Source: an uncultured Mobiluncus sp.
Lineage (GTDB): Bacteria; Actinomycetota; Actinomycetes; Actinomycetales; Actinomycetaceae
DNA length: 64,000 nt
Direction: 5' to 3'
Assembly: GCF_902488535.1 (NCBI RefSeq)
Contig: NZ_CABTWO010000001.1
Span: 124,001-188,000 of the forward strand
Positions 27,587 through 36,014 of the stretch are shown here, one piece after another. The position numbers and the translations under genes were made by a program. The stretch's first letter is position 1. The number at the start of each line of letters is the position of its first letter. A model generated the notes under the pieces. It was not told where the DNA came from, did not search any database, and worked only from the letters and a program-made list of their open reading frames with translations.

Positions 27587-27623
27587 CCGGTTCCGCCGGG
27601 TGGGAATAATCCGGCGCAACCGG
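27587..27623. terminator. Strong inverted repeat after purB, probable terminator
   Basis: CCGGTTCCGCCGG and CCGGCGCAACCGG pair over 13 bp with one mismatch around an 11-nt loop. No T-run follows, so an operator for the copper genes is an alternative. TAAAAT just downstream (about 27627) may be the copZ -10. Confidence 0.5.
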
Positions 27624-27689
27624 TGGTTAAAATAGACAGTGGCCCTACGAGCGGCCAATATCGCAAAACAGCAACGAAAGGAACCCCTA

Positions 27690-27914
27690 ATGGCAACCCT
27701 CACCATGAACCTCGACGGACTGACTTGTGACATGTGCGTCAAGCACATCACCGCTGACCTCAGCGACCTAGCGGGCGTTGAGCGCGTTGAAGTGGTGCGT
27801 GACGAGGGCCGCGGTGTCGCTACCGTGACCGGCGAAAGCCTGCCCTCCGACCAGGTCCTCACCGAAACCGTGCAGGACGCCGGCAACTACCGCGTCGTGT
27901 CCATCGACCGGTAG
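27690..27914 (+). CDS. copZ: CopZ-like copper chaperone (HMA domain)
   Basis: 74 residues from ATG 27690 with AAAGGA 7 nt upstream; an earlier in-frame start lacks a site. A single heavy-metal-associated domain with the metal-binding CxxC in GLTCDMCVKHI near the N-terminus and the usual ferredoxin-like fold pattern. It would bind Cu(I) in the cytoplasm and hand it to the adjacent ATPase, 65 bp downstream. It may substitute for the N-terminal metal-binding domain that ATPase lacks. Confidence 0.88.
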   Translation: MATLTMNLDGLTCDMCVKHITADLSDLAGVERVEVVRDEGRGVATVTGESLPSDQVLTETVQDAGNYRVVSIDR

Positions 27915-27979
27915 ATTTTGTTTCCTTCGCTGTCTCCAGCGGTGGTGTTGGGGCGGCGCGGGAACGGCCCGGTGGTTTG

Positions 27980-30463
27980 ATGACACACAACGAAACGACA
28001 GTTAATTCCTCCGCTGACCCGGCGCTGGATCCGGCGGTGGACCCGACCGGGTTGCGCCGGAAAGACCTGGGGCGTCGCCTGGTGGTGGCCGTGATTTTTG
28101 GTCTGCCGGTGATGGCGATCTCCATGCTGGAAGTCCTGCAGTTCCCGGCTTGGCAGTGGGTTGTAGGTGTTTGCAGTCTGCCGGTGGTGGGGTGGGCCGC
28201 CGCGCCGTTCCACCGTGGGGCTCTGCGGGCGGCACGAGGGGGGTCCACCACGATGGACACCCTGGTCGCGTTGGGGGTGAGCGTGGCGACGCTGTACTCC
28301 TGGGGGGCGCTGATTTTCACCCCCGCCGGCCGTATCGGCATGACCATGAACATGAGCCTGAACCCGCTCGCCGCAGCGCACGAAACAGGCTCCGGGGGCG
28401 AAATCTTTTTTGAAACCGCCGTGATGATTACCGTATTCTTGCTGACCGGACGGTATTTGGAGGCTCGGGCTAAGTCCTCGGCGACCTCGGCGCTGCGCGC
28501 TTTGCTGTCCCTAGGGGCAAAACAGGCCGTGCGCGTCACCCGTCCCGGCGACCCTCGTGACACGACCACGCCTTGGGAAACTGAAACTGTCGACGTCGCC
28601 GCGCTACAGCCGGGGGACTACTTTTTGGTACCGGCCGGGGAAAAAATCGCCACTGACGGCATCGTTTTCGAGGGGCACTCCACCGTTGACGAATCCATGC
28701 TGACCGGCGAGCCCATCCCGGTCGAAAAATCTGTGGGCGATAGTGTGACCGGCGCCACCATCAACGTCCAAGGAATGCTGGTCGTTCAGGCCACCAAGGT
28801 CGGTGCGGAGACGAAACTGGCCCAAATCACCCGACTGGTGACCCGCGCTCAAGCCGAGAAAGCCCCGGTTTCCCGCCTAGCGGACCGGGTCTCGGCAGTG
28901 TTCGTCCCGGTGGTAATCGTCCTGGCTGTCCTGACTTTCGCGCTGTGGCTGGGACACGGACAACCGTTCCCTGCCGCTTTCACCGCCGGGGTATCAGTGC
29001 TGGTCATCGCCTGTCCGTGCGCGTTGGGGTTGGCGACCCCGATGGCTTTGCTGGTCGGGTCCACCCGGGCATCCCGGGCAGGCATCCTGCTGAAAGGCCC
29101 CCAGATTCTGGAGGAAACCCGGCGCATCAACACCCTGGTCATGGACAAAACCGGCACGCTGACCAGCGGGGAAATGCGCCTGGAGGACGTGACGGTGTCC
29201 GCTTCGAGACCTGCGGGGATGGAGTCGCTGGGGGACACCGAGGCTCTCGCGTTGGCGGCCAGCCTGGAGGCCGGATCCCCCCACCCGATTGGAAAAGCCC
29301 TGGTCGCAGCCGCAAAAGCGAGAGACTGCGGGAGCGGACTCGGTGCCCCGACCGGGTTCGCCACGTTCATCGGGCGCGGTGCCGGAGGTTTCGTGGACGG
29401 CGTGGCCTATGCGATTGGGAAACCGGAGTGGCTCACGGCGATGGGCGCGGACATTCCCCCCGACGTGGGTGCGGCGATTGGGGCCGCCCAGTCACAAGGC
29501 CGGACCGTGGCGGTGTTGGCTACGGGTGCGGACTGGTCTTCACATGTTTCCGGGGACGCCTCCCCGGTGTTGTCAGGCGAGCCCGCCGGTAACGGACAGC
29601 TGTCGGCGGAGCGGGACAGCACGGAAATGACCTTGAAAGTCACGGGAATGACCTGCGCGTCTTGCGTGGCCCGAGTGGAAAAGCGACTCAATAAACTCGA
29701 CGGGGTTTCGGCTTCGGTGAACCTCCCCTTAGAAATCGCCACCGTGACACTCACCGTGGATGTCCCGGCTGAAACCCTGATTGCACAGGTCGAAAAGGCC
29801 GGTTACGGGGCCAGTTTGCTGGACAGTGCGGGAACCGTGGCCAAACCGGGCCGGCGCAGCGAAAACAATATCGCCGCGGTGGCGGGAGACCTGGTGCAGG
29901 CGCGAGCCCTCGCCGTGTTTACGTTCAGCGACCCGGTCAAACCCGAAGCCGCACACACGGTAGCCGGCTTGAAAGCGGCCGGTATCGAAACCGTCCTGCT
30001 GACCGGGGATCAGAGCGAACCGGCACGCCTAGCGGCCGACCAGGCCGGAATCGAAACCGTCGTGGCGGGAGTCAGCCCGGAAGGCAAGGTCGACGCAATC
30101 CGGGAACTGCAAGACGCCGGGAAAATCGTGGCGATGGTCGGGGACGGCGTCAACGATGCAGCCGCTCTGGCCGCTGCCGACCTGGGGATTGCCCTGGCCA
30201 CTGGCACCGATGCGGCTATCGGTGCCGCGGACATCACCCTGGTGAACCCCAGTTTGGGGGCCATCGCCCAGGCCATCAACGTGTCTCGAGCCACCCTGAG
30301 AAATATCAAAGAGAACCTCGCCTGGGCTTTTGGTTACAACATTGTGGCGATACCCCTGGCGGCCGCGGGGATGTTGAATCCGGGGCTGGCGGGGGCTTTC
30401 ATGGCGTCCAGTTCGGTGCTGGTGGTGCTGAACTCTCTGCGCCTAAACCGCGTCCACCTGTGA
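27980..30463 (+). CDS. copA: Copper-exporting P1B-type ATPase with HMA domain inside the cytoplasmic loop
   Basis: 827 residues from ATG 27980; a TTG is one codon earlier. There is no HMA domain at the N-terminus: membrane segments begin within 40 residues. Standard P1B motifs follow: TGEP, the metal-path C345-P346-C347 (IACPCALGLATP), DKTGTLT near 389, SPHPIGKAL, GRGAGGF and GDGVNDAAAL. A full HMA domain with GMTCASC (Cys559, Cys562) is inserted after the nucleotide-binding part and before the FTFSDPVKPEA strand. CopA exports Cu(I) using ATP. The insertion point is unusual and could allow direct metal control of ATP hydrolysis, which is inference. Confidence 0.92.
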   Translation: MTHNETTVNSSADPALDPAVDPTGLRRKDLGRRLVVAVIFGLPVMAISMLEVLQFPAWQWVVGVCSLPVVGWAAAPFHRGALRAARGGSTTMDTLVALGVSVATLYSWGALIFTPAGRIGMTMNMSLNPLAAAHETGSGGEIFFETAVMITVFLLTGRYLEARAKSSATSALRALLSLGAKQAVRVTRPGDPRDTTTPWETETVDVAALQPGDYFLVPAGEKIATDGIVFEGHSTVDESMLTGEPIPVEKSVGDSVTGATINVQGMLVVQATKVGAETKLAQITRLVTRAQAEKAPVSRLADRVSAVFVPVVIVLAVLTFALWLGHGQPFPAAFTAGVSVLVIACPCALGLATPMALLVGSTRASRAGILLKGPQILEETRRINTLVMDKTGTLTSGEMRLEDVTVSASRPAGMESLGDTEALALAASLEAGSPHPIGKALVAAAKARDCGSGLGAPTGFATFIGRGAGGFVDGVAYAIGKPEWLTAMGADIPPDVGAAIGAAQSQGRTVAVLATGADWSSHVSGDASPVLSGEPAGNGQLSAERDSTEMTLKVTGMTCASCVARVEKRLNKLDGVSASVNLPLEIATVTLTVDVPAETLIAQVEKAGYGASLLDSAGTVAKPGRRSENNIAAVAGDLVQARALAVFTFSDPVKPEAAHTVAGLKAAGIETVLLTGDQSEPARLAADQAGIETVVAGVSPEGKVDAIRELQDAGKIVAMVGDGVNDAAALAAADLGIALATGTDAAIGAADITLVNPSLGAIAQAINVSRATLRNIKENLAWAFGYNIVAIPLAAAGMLNPGLAGAFMASSSVLVVLNSLRLNRVHL

Positions 30464-30586
30464 TTTCGCCAGGTTTTTAGGCGTGTGGCACCGCGGCGCG
30501 AACCGGGTGGTACTCAATTTTTTGGCGGATTGGCGCTGGGCGTAAAGACGCTAGACTAAGGGAGGCCAGCGAAGGGACGGTGCAAA

Positions 30587-32008
30587 GTGGCTTCTGAGGG
30601 TGATGCTGACGCTTTGACGCCGGCTCGACGCAAACGAGTGCTGTTGGTGTGCTCGATGACCGTCGTGTGTACCCAGCTGTATCTGAACGCGATGAACGTG
30701 ACCTTACCGGCGATACGGGCGGATTTGCACGCCAGCACCGGGGAGCTGCAGTGGTCGTTGAACATCTATGCCCTCGCTTTGGCGGCCATGCTGATGGTGA
30801 CCGGAGCTTTGGGTGACCGTTTCGGACGCCGCCGCACCATGATTGTGGGCATGGCGACTTTCACGGCCGGCACCGTGCTGGCTGCCGCCGCGTGGGTGCC
30901 GCTGGTGCTGATAGTCGGCCGCGGTTTGCAAGGGCTGGGGGCGTGTATGCTGCCGGTTATCAGCCTCGCGGTCATCAACGAGGTGTTTCGCGACCCGGTG
31001 GAACGCGCGAAAGCCATCGGGTTTTGGAATGCGCTGCTCGGAGTCGGTTTAGCCGCCGGGCCGGTGTTGGCTGGAGCCTTGGTGACCTGGGTCGATTGGC
31101 GCGCCGTGTTTTGGGCGCCGCTCCCGCTGCTGGCTTTGACCCTGGCGGGCATCATCCGGGAAGTCCCCGAATCGCGTGATGAAACCGGACGCCGCCTGGA
31201 TATTCCCGGCCAAATTTTGACCGCGGTACTCATGGGTGCCCTGACTTATGACATCATCAGCTTCGGGGAAGGCATTTTTGGTCTCCGCGAGTGGATTTTG
31301 GCGGGGATATTTGTGGCGGCCTCCCTCGGTTTCGTGTGGCGAGAAACCCACACGCCCTGGCCGATGCTAGATTTTCGTTATTTCCGTTCCGTTCCTTTCG
31401 TCGGGTCCCTGTCCGTCATGGAGTTCGTTTTCATTACTCACGGCGGTTTCATGTTCGTGTTTGCCCTCTACCTGCAACTAGACCTCGGTTTCACCCCGTT
31501 GCAGGCCGGGTTGATGATGCTGCCCCTAGCGATTGCCAACACCATCGCGGCTGTGGCGGCGGGACGTATCGTCGCCGCAGGCAACTACCGCGCGGCGTTC
31601 CTGGTAGCTGGCATCGGCACCCTGCTGTTGGGTGTCTGCCTGCTACCTCTGAACAGCACCGGCCCGGTCGTGTTGCTGTTCGTGGCCACAACCTTGGCGG
31701 GTGTGGTGTTGGCATTTACCAATATGCCGGTGACGAACCGGGTGCTGGCAGCCATGCCGGAAAGTCAAGCCGGGGTCGCTTCCGCCACGACTTCCACCGC
31801 CCGCCAAATCGGTATGTCCCTGGGCATTGCGGGCTTCGGCGCGTTCATGAACCTCGGGGTGGCGCGCGGCCTGCCCATTCACGAGGCCGCCCACCCGGCT
31901 TGGTACATCACCATCGCCTTGGGGGCGGCGGTAGCCATCATCGCGGTGGTGGCCACGACCGGCTGGGCGCGCGGCACCGCCGCCCGAGTGCGCCAAAGCC
32001 TGAGCTGA
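30587..32008 (+). CDS. MFS drug:H+ antiporter, DHA2 (14-TM) family
   Basis: 473 residues from a GTG preceded by GAAGGGAC. Hydrophobic segments fit the 14-helix DHA2 group (EmrB/QacA-like): LYLNAMNVTLPAIRADLHAS in helix 1, then MVTGALGDRFGRRRTM (motif A) and GFWNALLGVGLAAGPVLAGAL (motif C). Such pumps export toxic compounds with proton uptake; the substrate is unknown. It follows copA by 123 bp with no obvious shared control, and converges on the tad genes. Confidence 0.88.
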   Translation: MASEGDADALTPARRKRVLLVCSMTVVCTQLYLNAMNVTLPAIRADLHASTGELQWSLNIYALALAAMLMVTGALGDRFGRRRTMIVGMATFTAGTVLAAAAWVPLVLIVGRGLQGLGACMLPVISLAVINEVFRDPVERAKAIGFWNALLGVGLAAGPVLAGALVTWVDWRAVFWAPLPLLALTLAGIIREVPESRDETGRRLDIPGQILTAVLMGALTYDIISFGEGIFGLREWILAGIFVAASLGFVWRETHTPWPMLDFRYFRSVPFVGSLSVMEFVFITHGGFMFVFALYLQLDLGFTPLQAGLMMLPLAIANTIAAVAAGRIVAAGNYRAAFLVAGIGTLLLGVCLLPLNSTGPVVLLFVATTLAGVVLAFTNMPVTNRVLAAMPESQAGVASATTSTARQIGMSLGIAGFGAFMNLGVARGLPIHEAAHPAWYITIALGAAVAIIAVVATTGWARGTAARVRQSLS

Positions 32009-32191
32009 GCGCGAGCCCGGCGAGGACTTCCAGAAATGCCAGGACCACGCCTCTTGTTATGACCAGCAGAACCGGAAAATTCGCAAGGCTTGCCCGTCCC
32101 CCAGCTCTGCCAGAGTGCCAATCCTGCCAGACCTGCCCGAGCCTCAAGCTAGTTGCCGATTCTGCCAGGACCGTGCGCTCAACCAGACCTC

Positions 32192-32581
32192 CTAGCCCAA
32201 GAATTCTGGGCCTGCCCGGGATGTCGATGGAGCCTCCGCCACCAGCCCGATTTTCAACGGTTTGGCTACCCGAACAGTCACCATCCATCCCGAAACCGTG
32301 CAAGACTCCAGGTGAGAACCGTTCTTGGTGGCGTATTCGCCGGCGGTCGCGCAACCGTCCCCACCGGTCAACACGGCGGTAGCCCCCGCAATGGCAGCCA
32401 AATCACTGGCCTGATGAGCGGCAGTGGCACCCGCCGCAGCTACCCCGACCTGAGCCAAACCCAAGGTCAAAGCCAATCCCAACAGAATCAGCCCCAACGC
32501 CATGACCGTTCCCGAACCGCGCTCATCACGCAGTCTCTCTCGGAGCGACTCTTGACCGGCGGTTTCACCATGAATCTTCAC
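32192..32581 (-). CDS. TadE-like pseudopilin, last gene of the tad locus
   Basis: 129 residues from a GTG that overlaps the end of the upstream tadE gene by 17 bp. RDERGSGTVMALGLILLGLALTLG is a pilin-like N-terminal helix, followed by an Ala-rich segment (AAGATAAHQASDLAAIAGATAV) and two cysteines (GDGCATAGEYA, LESCTV). This matches the short TadE-like protein found at the end of actinobacterial tad clusters (the 'helicase/secretion neighbourhood' type). It is probably a minor pilin or membrane assembly factor. Confidence 0.75.
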   Translation of the reverse strand: MKIHGETAGQESLRERLRDERGSGTVMALGLILLGLALTLGLAQVGVAAAGATAAHQASDLAAIAGATAVLTGGDGCATAGEYATKNGSHLESCTVSGWMVTVRVAKPLKIGLVAEAPSTSRAGPEFLG

Positions 32582-32999
32582 GAGGAATCACCGCCTGCGC
32601 TTTTGCGCTCATGCCGAGCATTCCGAGCATCGCGGGCATTTTCTTGGTGGCGCTGCACTGCACGTCCTTGCCAGTGGTGTTCACGCTTACCGCACCAGCC
32701 GAACCTCCGGCACCCCCGAGCAACCGATTGCCGGCTGCAACCGCCGCCGCGCTGTCCTCACCAATCGCTACCGACCGGCAAGCCGCTCGCGCTGCCGCGT
32801 TGACCTGGACTCCCGCCATTCCGGCTGCCCCGGTCAACGCCAACGCCACCACAATCATGATGACTGCGGGGAAGGTCAGCGCGAGCTCGGTCGTAACCAT
32901 CCCGTTTTCCGAACTGAGGCGTCGCCCGTGAGCCAGCCAACGGCGCACTAGGCGCCGACTGAGCTGTTGACGCCAACCTTTCCCGACATTCATCATCAT
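32565..32999 (-). CDS. tadE: TadE-family pilus assembly protein
   Basis: 144 residues from the first of three consecutive ATG codons at 32999, with AGGTCTG upstream. The basic N-terminus leads to NGMVTTELALTFPAVIMIVVALALTGAAG, the prepilin-like E-helix typical of TadE. The rest is small, with one Cys in AAARAACRSVAIGED and another near KDVQCSATKK. It is predicted to be processed and to act in Flp pilus assembly. It lies just after the Flp-like gene. Confidence 0.75.
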   Translation of the reverse strand: MMMNVGKGWRQQLSRRLVRRWLAHGRRLSSENGMVTTELALTFPAVIMIVVALALTGAAGMAGVQVNAAARAACRSVAIGEDSAAAVAAGNRLLGGAGGSAGAVSVNTTGKDVQCSATKKMPAMLGMLGMSAKAQAVIPREDSW

Positions 33000-33001
33000 G
33001 T

Positions 33002-33205
33002 TCAGACCTGCAAAGCCGCTTCGATGATGGACTGCAGCGCGCCTTTCAACTCGCCGCCTTTCATAATCATCAGCAACAGTCCCGCAAAAGCGGCCGCCGC
33101 CAGAGTACCGATGGCGTATTCCGCGGTGGCCATGCCGTTCTCCTCGCCCTTGAGACGAGCCCAAAAAGACAGTGCCTTCGTTTGCAATGCGCTAATCTTG
33201 TTCAT
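33002..33205 (-). CDS. Flp-type pilin-like protein (DUF4244)
   Basis: 67 residues from ATG 33205, preceded by a strong AAGGAGAG; the upstream reading adds 31 residues that look non-coding. A charged leader ending in GEENG is followed by MATAEYAIGTLAAAAFAGLLL, which matches the Flp/DUF4244 pilin processing site and hydrophobic helix. It is probably the major pilin of the locus and sits between tadB and tadE, as in other actinobacteria. Confidence 0.8.
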   Translation of the reverse strand: MNKISALQTKALSFWARLKGEENGMATAEYAIGTLAAAAFAGLLLMIMKGGELKGALQSIIEAALQV

Positions 33206-33319
33206 TTTCTCTCTCCTTTTTCCGATTTGTCTCGCGGACCTTCCGCGTGACCACCAGCAGTCACGGTGACGAACTGGCACCCCCTTGTGCGTTGACAAAG
33301 GGAAGTATGTATTCGGCCC

Positions 33320-34543
33320 TCACGAAATGAGGTCCTCAATCGTGGACACCACCACCGGCACAATCCCCAGCGCAAAAAACGCCGGCAGCAGGCACACCCC
33401 CAGGGGAATCATCAGCCGCACCCCCAAACGTTCCGCCGCGTCCAAAGCCCGGTGAATCTCCGCGGCCCGAGTCCGCGAAGCCCCGCGCACCAGCAGCGGC
33501 ACCGGGGATGCGCCCTCCTCCCACGCCGGCTGCAACACGGTGGCCAAATCAACCCACTTGGTATCCGCCTGCGCCCACGCCTCATCCCAGTCCGCCCCCA
33601 ACAGCAGCATTCGCGCCACCACCGCCAAATCCGCCTCCTCGCTGGCGACGGACACAGCTTGCAGGGTGGACGTCAATGACACTCCGTTTTGTTGACAGGC
33701 CGCGATGATGTCCATCGCCAAAGTCGGATCGAGGCCCGGCGTGGGGCTGCCGGTAGCCTTGCGAATCATGGCTGCTGACCACAGGTTTCCCACCACCATC
33801 AGACTCAAACCGATGACAAAAACCCAGGTATTGATACCGCCCCGAAAAGCCATATCGATGACATCCACCCCGATAAACTGGGCCATTCCCAGCGCCGCCA
33901 AAGGCAACACCCCCAGCAGGCGAGCGGTAGCTTTGGGGCCGACCTGCGCGGTGTGACGTTTCGCCGCGGTCTCTAGCGTGGCGGCAATCCCGTCGGCAAC
34001 CCGGTTCAAAATCTCGGCCAAAGGGGCTCCGACCTGGGTCGCTACCTGGGTGGCAATCAACATACCCCGCAAGGCTTGAGCGGCCGCTTCCGGGTGACGC
34101 ACCCGAGCCAGCGGGTTTGTTTCCGCCTCTCGCCCCGCCCGCAAGTAAACGAAGCGTTCCCGCAGTCCCGGCCGCGGATGAGCCACAAAGGCTTGTATCG
34201 CGGCGAAATCCAGACGCGCATCCAGGCGATGCAAGGTGGTGGCCCAGGCATTTTCAATGCTGGCTCCTGCCTCTAAACGAGTGGCGATTTCTGCACACAG
34301 CAGCCCCACGTCCAAATCCCTCAGCCCCCGTGGCACCTGGCGCTCGCTTCGCCTGGAAAACACAGTGAACCAGGGTGCTGCGCCTCCCGAACGTTTTGCG
34401 CCGCGAACACCCCTTGCGGCGCGGGAGGACAGGTCGCGTGGTTGCGGTTCACGCCCGCTGCGTGAACCCATCCCCGCTAACAGTCCCGCACCTGCCAGCA
34501 GCACCACGGCCACCACCACGGTAACCAGCTGTGTCGAATCCAT
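33320..34543 (-). CDS. tadB: TadB/TadC-like inner membrane pilus assembly protein
   Basis: 407 residues from ATG 34543, which overlaps the tadA stop (TGATG), so translation is coupled; earlier starts lie inside tadA. An N-terminal helix (VTVVVAVVLLAGAGLLAG) is followed by a cytoplasmic helical region (GLLCAEIATRLEAGASIENAWATTL), two middle helices, a second such region (MDIIAACQQNGVSLTSTLQAVS) and C-terminal membrane segments. This two-repeat layout is that of T2SSF proteins; many actinobacteria have two separate genes where this one has a single, apparently fused product. Confidence 0.8.
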   Translation of the reverse strand: MDSTQLVTVVVAVVLLAGAGLLAGMGSRSGREPQPRDLSSRAARGVRGAKRSGGAAPWFTVFSRRSERQVPRGLRDLDVGLLCAEIATRLEAGASIENAWATTLHRLDARLDFAAIQAFVAHPRPGLRERFVYLRAGREAETNPLARVRHPEAAAQALRGMLIATQVATQVGAPLAEILNRVADGIAATLETAAKRHTAQVGPKATARLLGVLPLAALGMAQFIGVDVIDMAFRGGINTWVFVIGLSLMVVGNLWSAAMIRKATGSPTPGLDPTLAMDIIAACQQNGVSLTSTLQAVSVASEEADLAVVARMLLLGADWDEAWAQADTKWVDLATVLQPAWEEGASPVPLLVRGASRTRAAEIHRALDAAERLGVRLMIPLGVCLLPAFFALGIVPVVVSTIEDLIS

Positions 34544-36000
34544 CAGCGCACCCCCTGAGTACCCGCAAATTCGTGGGCGGACAGGTTCGGCACCTGATTG
34601 CGCTCCCCCACAGGATTCCATTCCAGGTGGGGAACTTGCCATTTCGGTGGCGGTGTTGGGGTGGCAACCCGGCTGGTTTCTGCCAGTTCCGGTTCTGGGT
34701 GAAAAATTTCTGGGTCTGTATGCACAAGTTCGAGTTTTGGGTTTGCGTGTTCCGGTCTCGGGGTCACAAGGTCGTTGCTGCGGCTGGTCGTGTCCGCCCC
34801 GGTGGCGGGGGAGCCTACCGCAGGGGAAACAGTCGGCGCGGGATCCAATGGTGGTTCGGGCAACTCAAACTGGGCGGCAAAGTCCCGCCAGCCCTCCAAC
34901 CGTTGCACCGCCCCGGTCTGGGGATCGAAATCCAACACCGCTTTTGCCGCCAACGCCCCGTCAGAACCGCGCGTCAGACGTGCCAACTGCACCACCGCGC
35001 GACGCACCCGCCCGTCCTGATCACGAAACCGGCGCAGATGCACGATGACATCGAAAGCCGGCAGGGATTGGGCGCACAAAGCCTCGCGGCTCATACCCGC
35101 CAAAGCCCCCAGAGCCTCCAAACGCGCCGGCACCTCCAGCGCCGAATTGGCGTGAACCGTCGCCCAACCGCCGCGGTGACCCGTGTTCAACGCGGACAGC
35201 ATCTCCCGCACTTCGCCACCCCTGGCCTCACCCAAAATCAAACGATCCGGGCGCATTCGCATCGCGGCCTTCACCAAGTCGGACAAAGACACCCCGCCAG
35301 CCCCCTGCACATTGGCACCCCGTGCCTGCAGATGAACCACGTGCGGGTGGGCCGGGCGCAGCTCCGAAACCTCCTCGATACAGATGAGACGCTCATCTGG
35401 GGCCGCCAACCCCAACAAACAAGCCAACAAAGTCGTTTTCCCCGTGCCGGTAGCCCCGGTTATCAACCCCGAAGCCCGCACCTGCACCAATTGGCGCAGC
35501 ACTTCAGCGAGCCAGGGGGAAACCATGCCAGATGCCACCACCGCCTCCAAAGGCAGAGCCACCGGACTGGGCACCCGCAACGAAATCACGGTCGAATCCC
35601 CTGACAGCGGCGGTAACACGGCGTGCAGACGCACTCCCGAAGGCAGGGTCGCATCGACAATCGGGGTCGCGTCATCGAGCCGTTGCCCGGCCGCGGCCGC
35701 CATCCGCACCGCCGCCCGGCGCAGAGACAGCGCCGAACCCATGCAGAAATCCGGGACTTTTTCCAATCCCGCACCGGCATCTATCCAAGCCTCTTCGGGG
35801 CCATTGACCAGCAAATCCGTGACTCCGGGTCGAGTCAGCAGGGAACCGAGCGGCTCATCGACCCCCTCCAAGGATTGGCGCAGCCCGCGGGCGCCCTGTG
35901 CTAACTCGCCGGTTGTGGTGGCTGCCGGAGCCGTCTGTAAAACGGCCTGTGCCGGATCCAAACCGCCCGCGACCAGGCGTCTCATCTCACTAATGTTCAT
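34543..36000 (-). CDS. tadA: TadA/VirB11-type secretion ATPase
   Basis: 485 residues. The Walker A motif GATGTGKTT (Lys188), LICIEEVSELRP (Walker B-like), RMRPDRLILGEARGGEV and the His box TGHRGGWATVHAN identify the hexameric ATPase that powers Flp pilus assembly at the inner membrane. After about residue 370 there is a Pro/Thr/Glu-rich extension of about 110 residues that ordinary TadA proteins lack. It starts 14 bp after the CpaE-like gene ends. Confidence 0.92.
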   Translation of the reverse strand: MNISEMRRLVAGGLDPAQAVLQTAPAATTTGELAQGARGLRQSLEGVDEPLGSLLTRPGVTDLLVNGPEEAWIDAGAGLEKVPDFCMGSALSLRRAAVRMAAAAGQRLDDATPIVDATLPSGVRLHAVLPPLSGDSTVISLRVPSPVALPLEAVVASGMVSPWLAEVLRQLVQVRASGLITGATGTGKTTLLACLLGLAAPDERLICIEEVSELRPAHPHVVHLQARGANVQGAGGVSLSDLVKAAMRMRPDRLILGEARGGEVREMLSALNTGHRGGWATVHANSALEVPARLEALGALAGMSREALCAQSLPAFDVIVHLRRFRDQDGRVRRAVVQLARLTRGSDGALAAKAVLDFDPQTGAVQRLEGWRDFAAQFELPEPPLDPAPTVSPAVGSPATGADTTSRSNDLVTPRPEHANPKLELVHTDPEIFHPEPELAETSRVATPTPPPKWQVPHLEWNPVGERNQVPNLSAHEFAGTQGVR

Positions 36001-36014
36001 CGTCGTGTCCTTTG

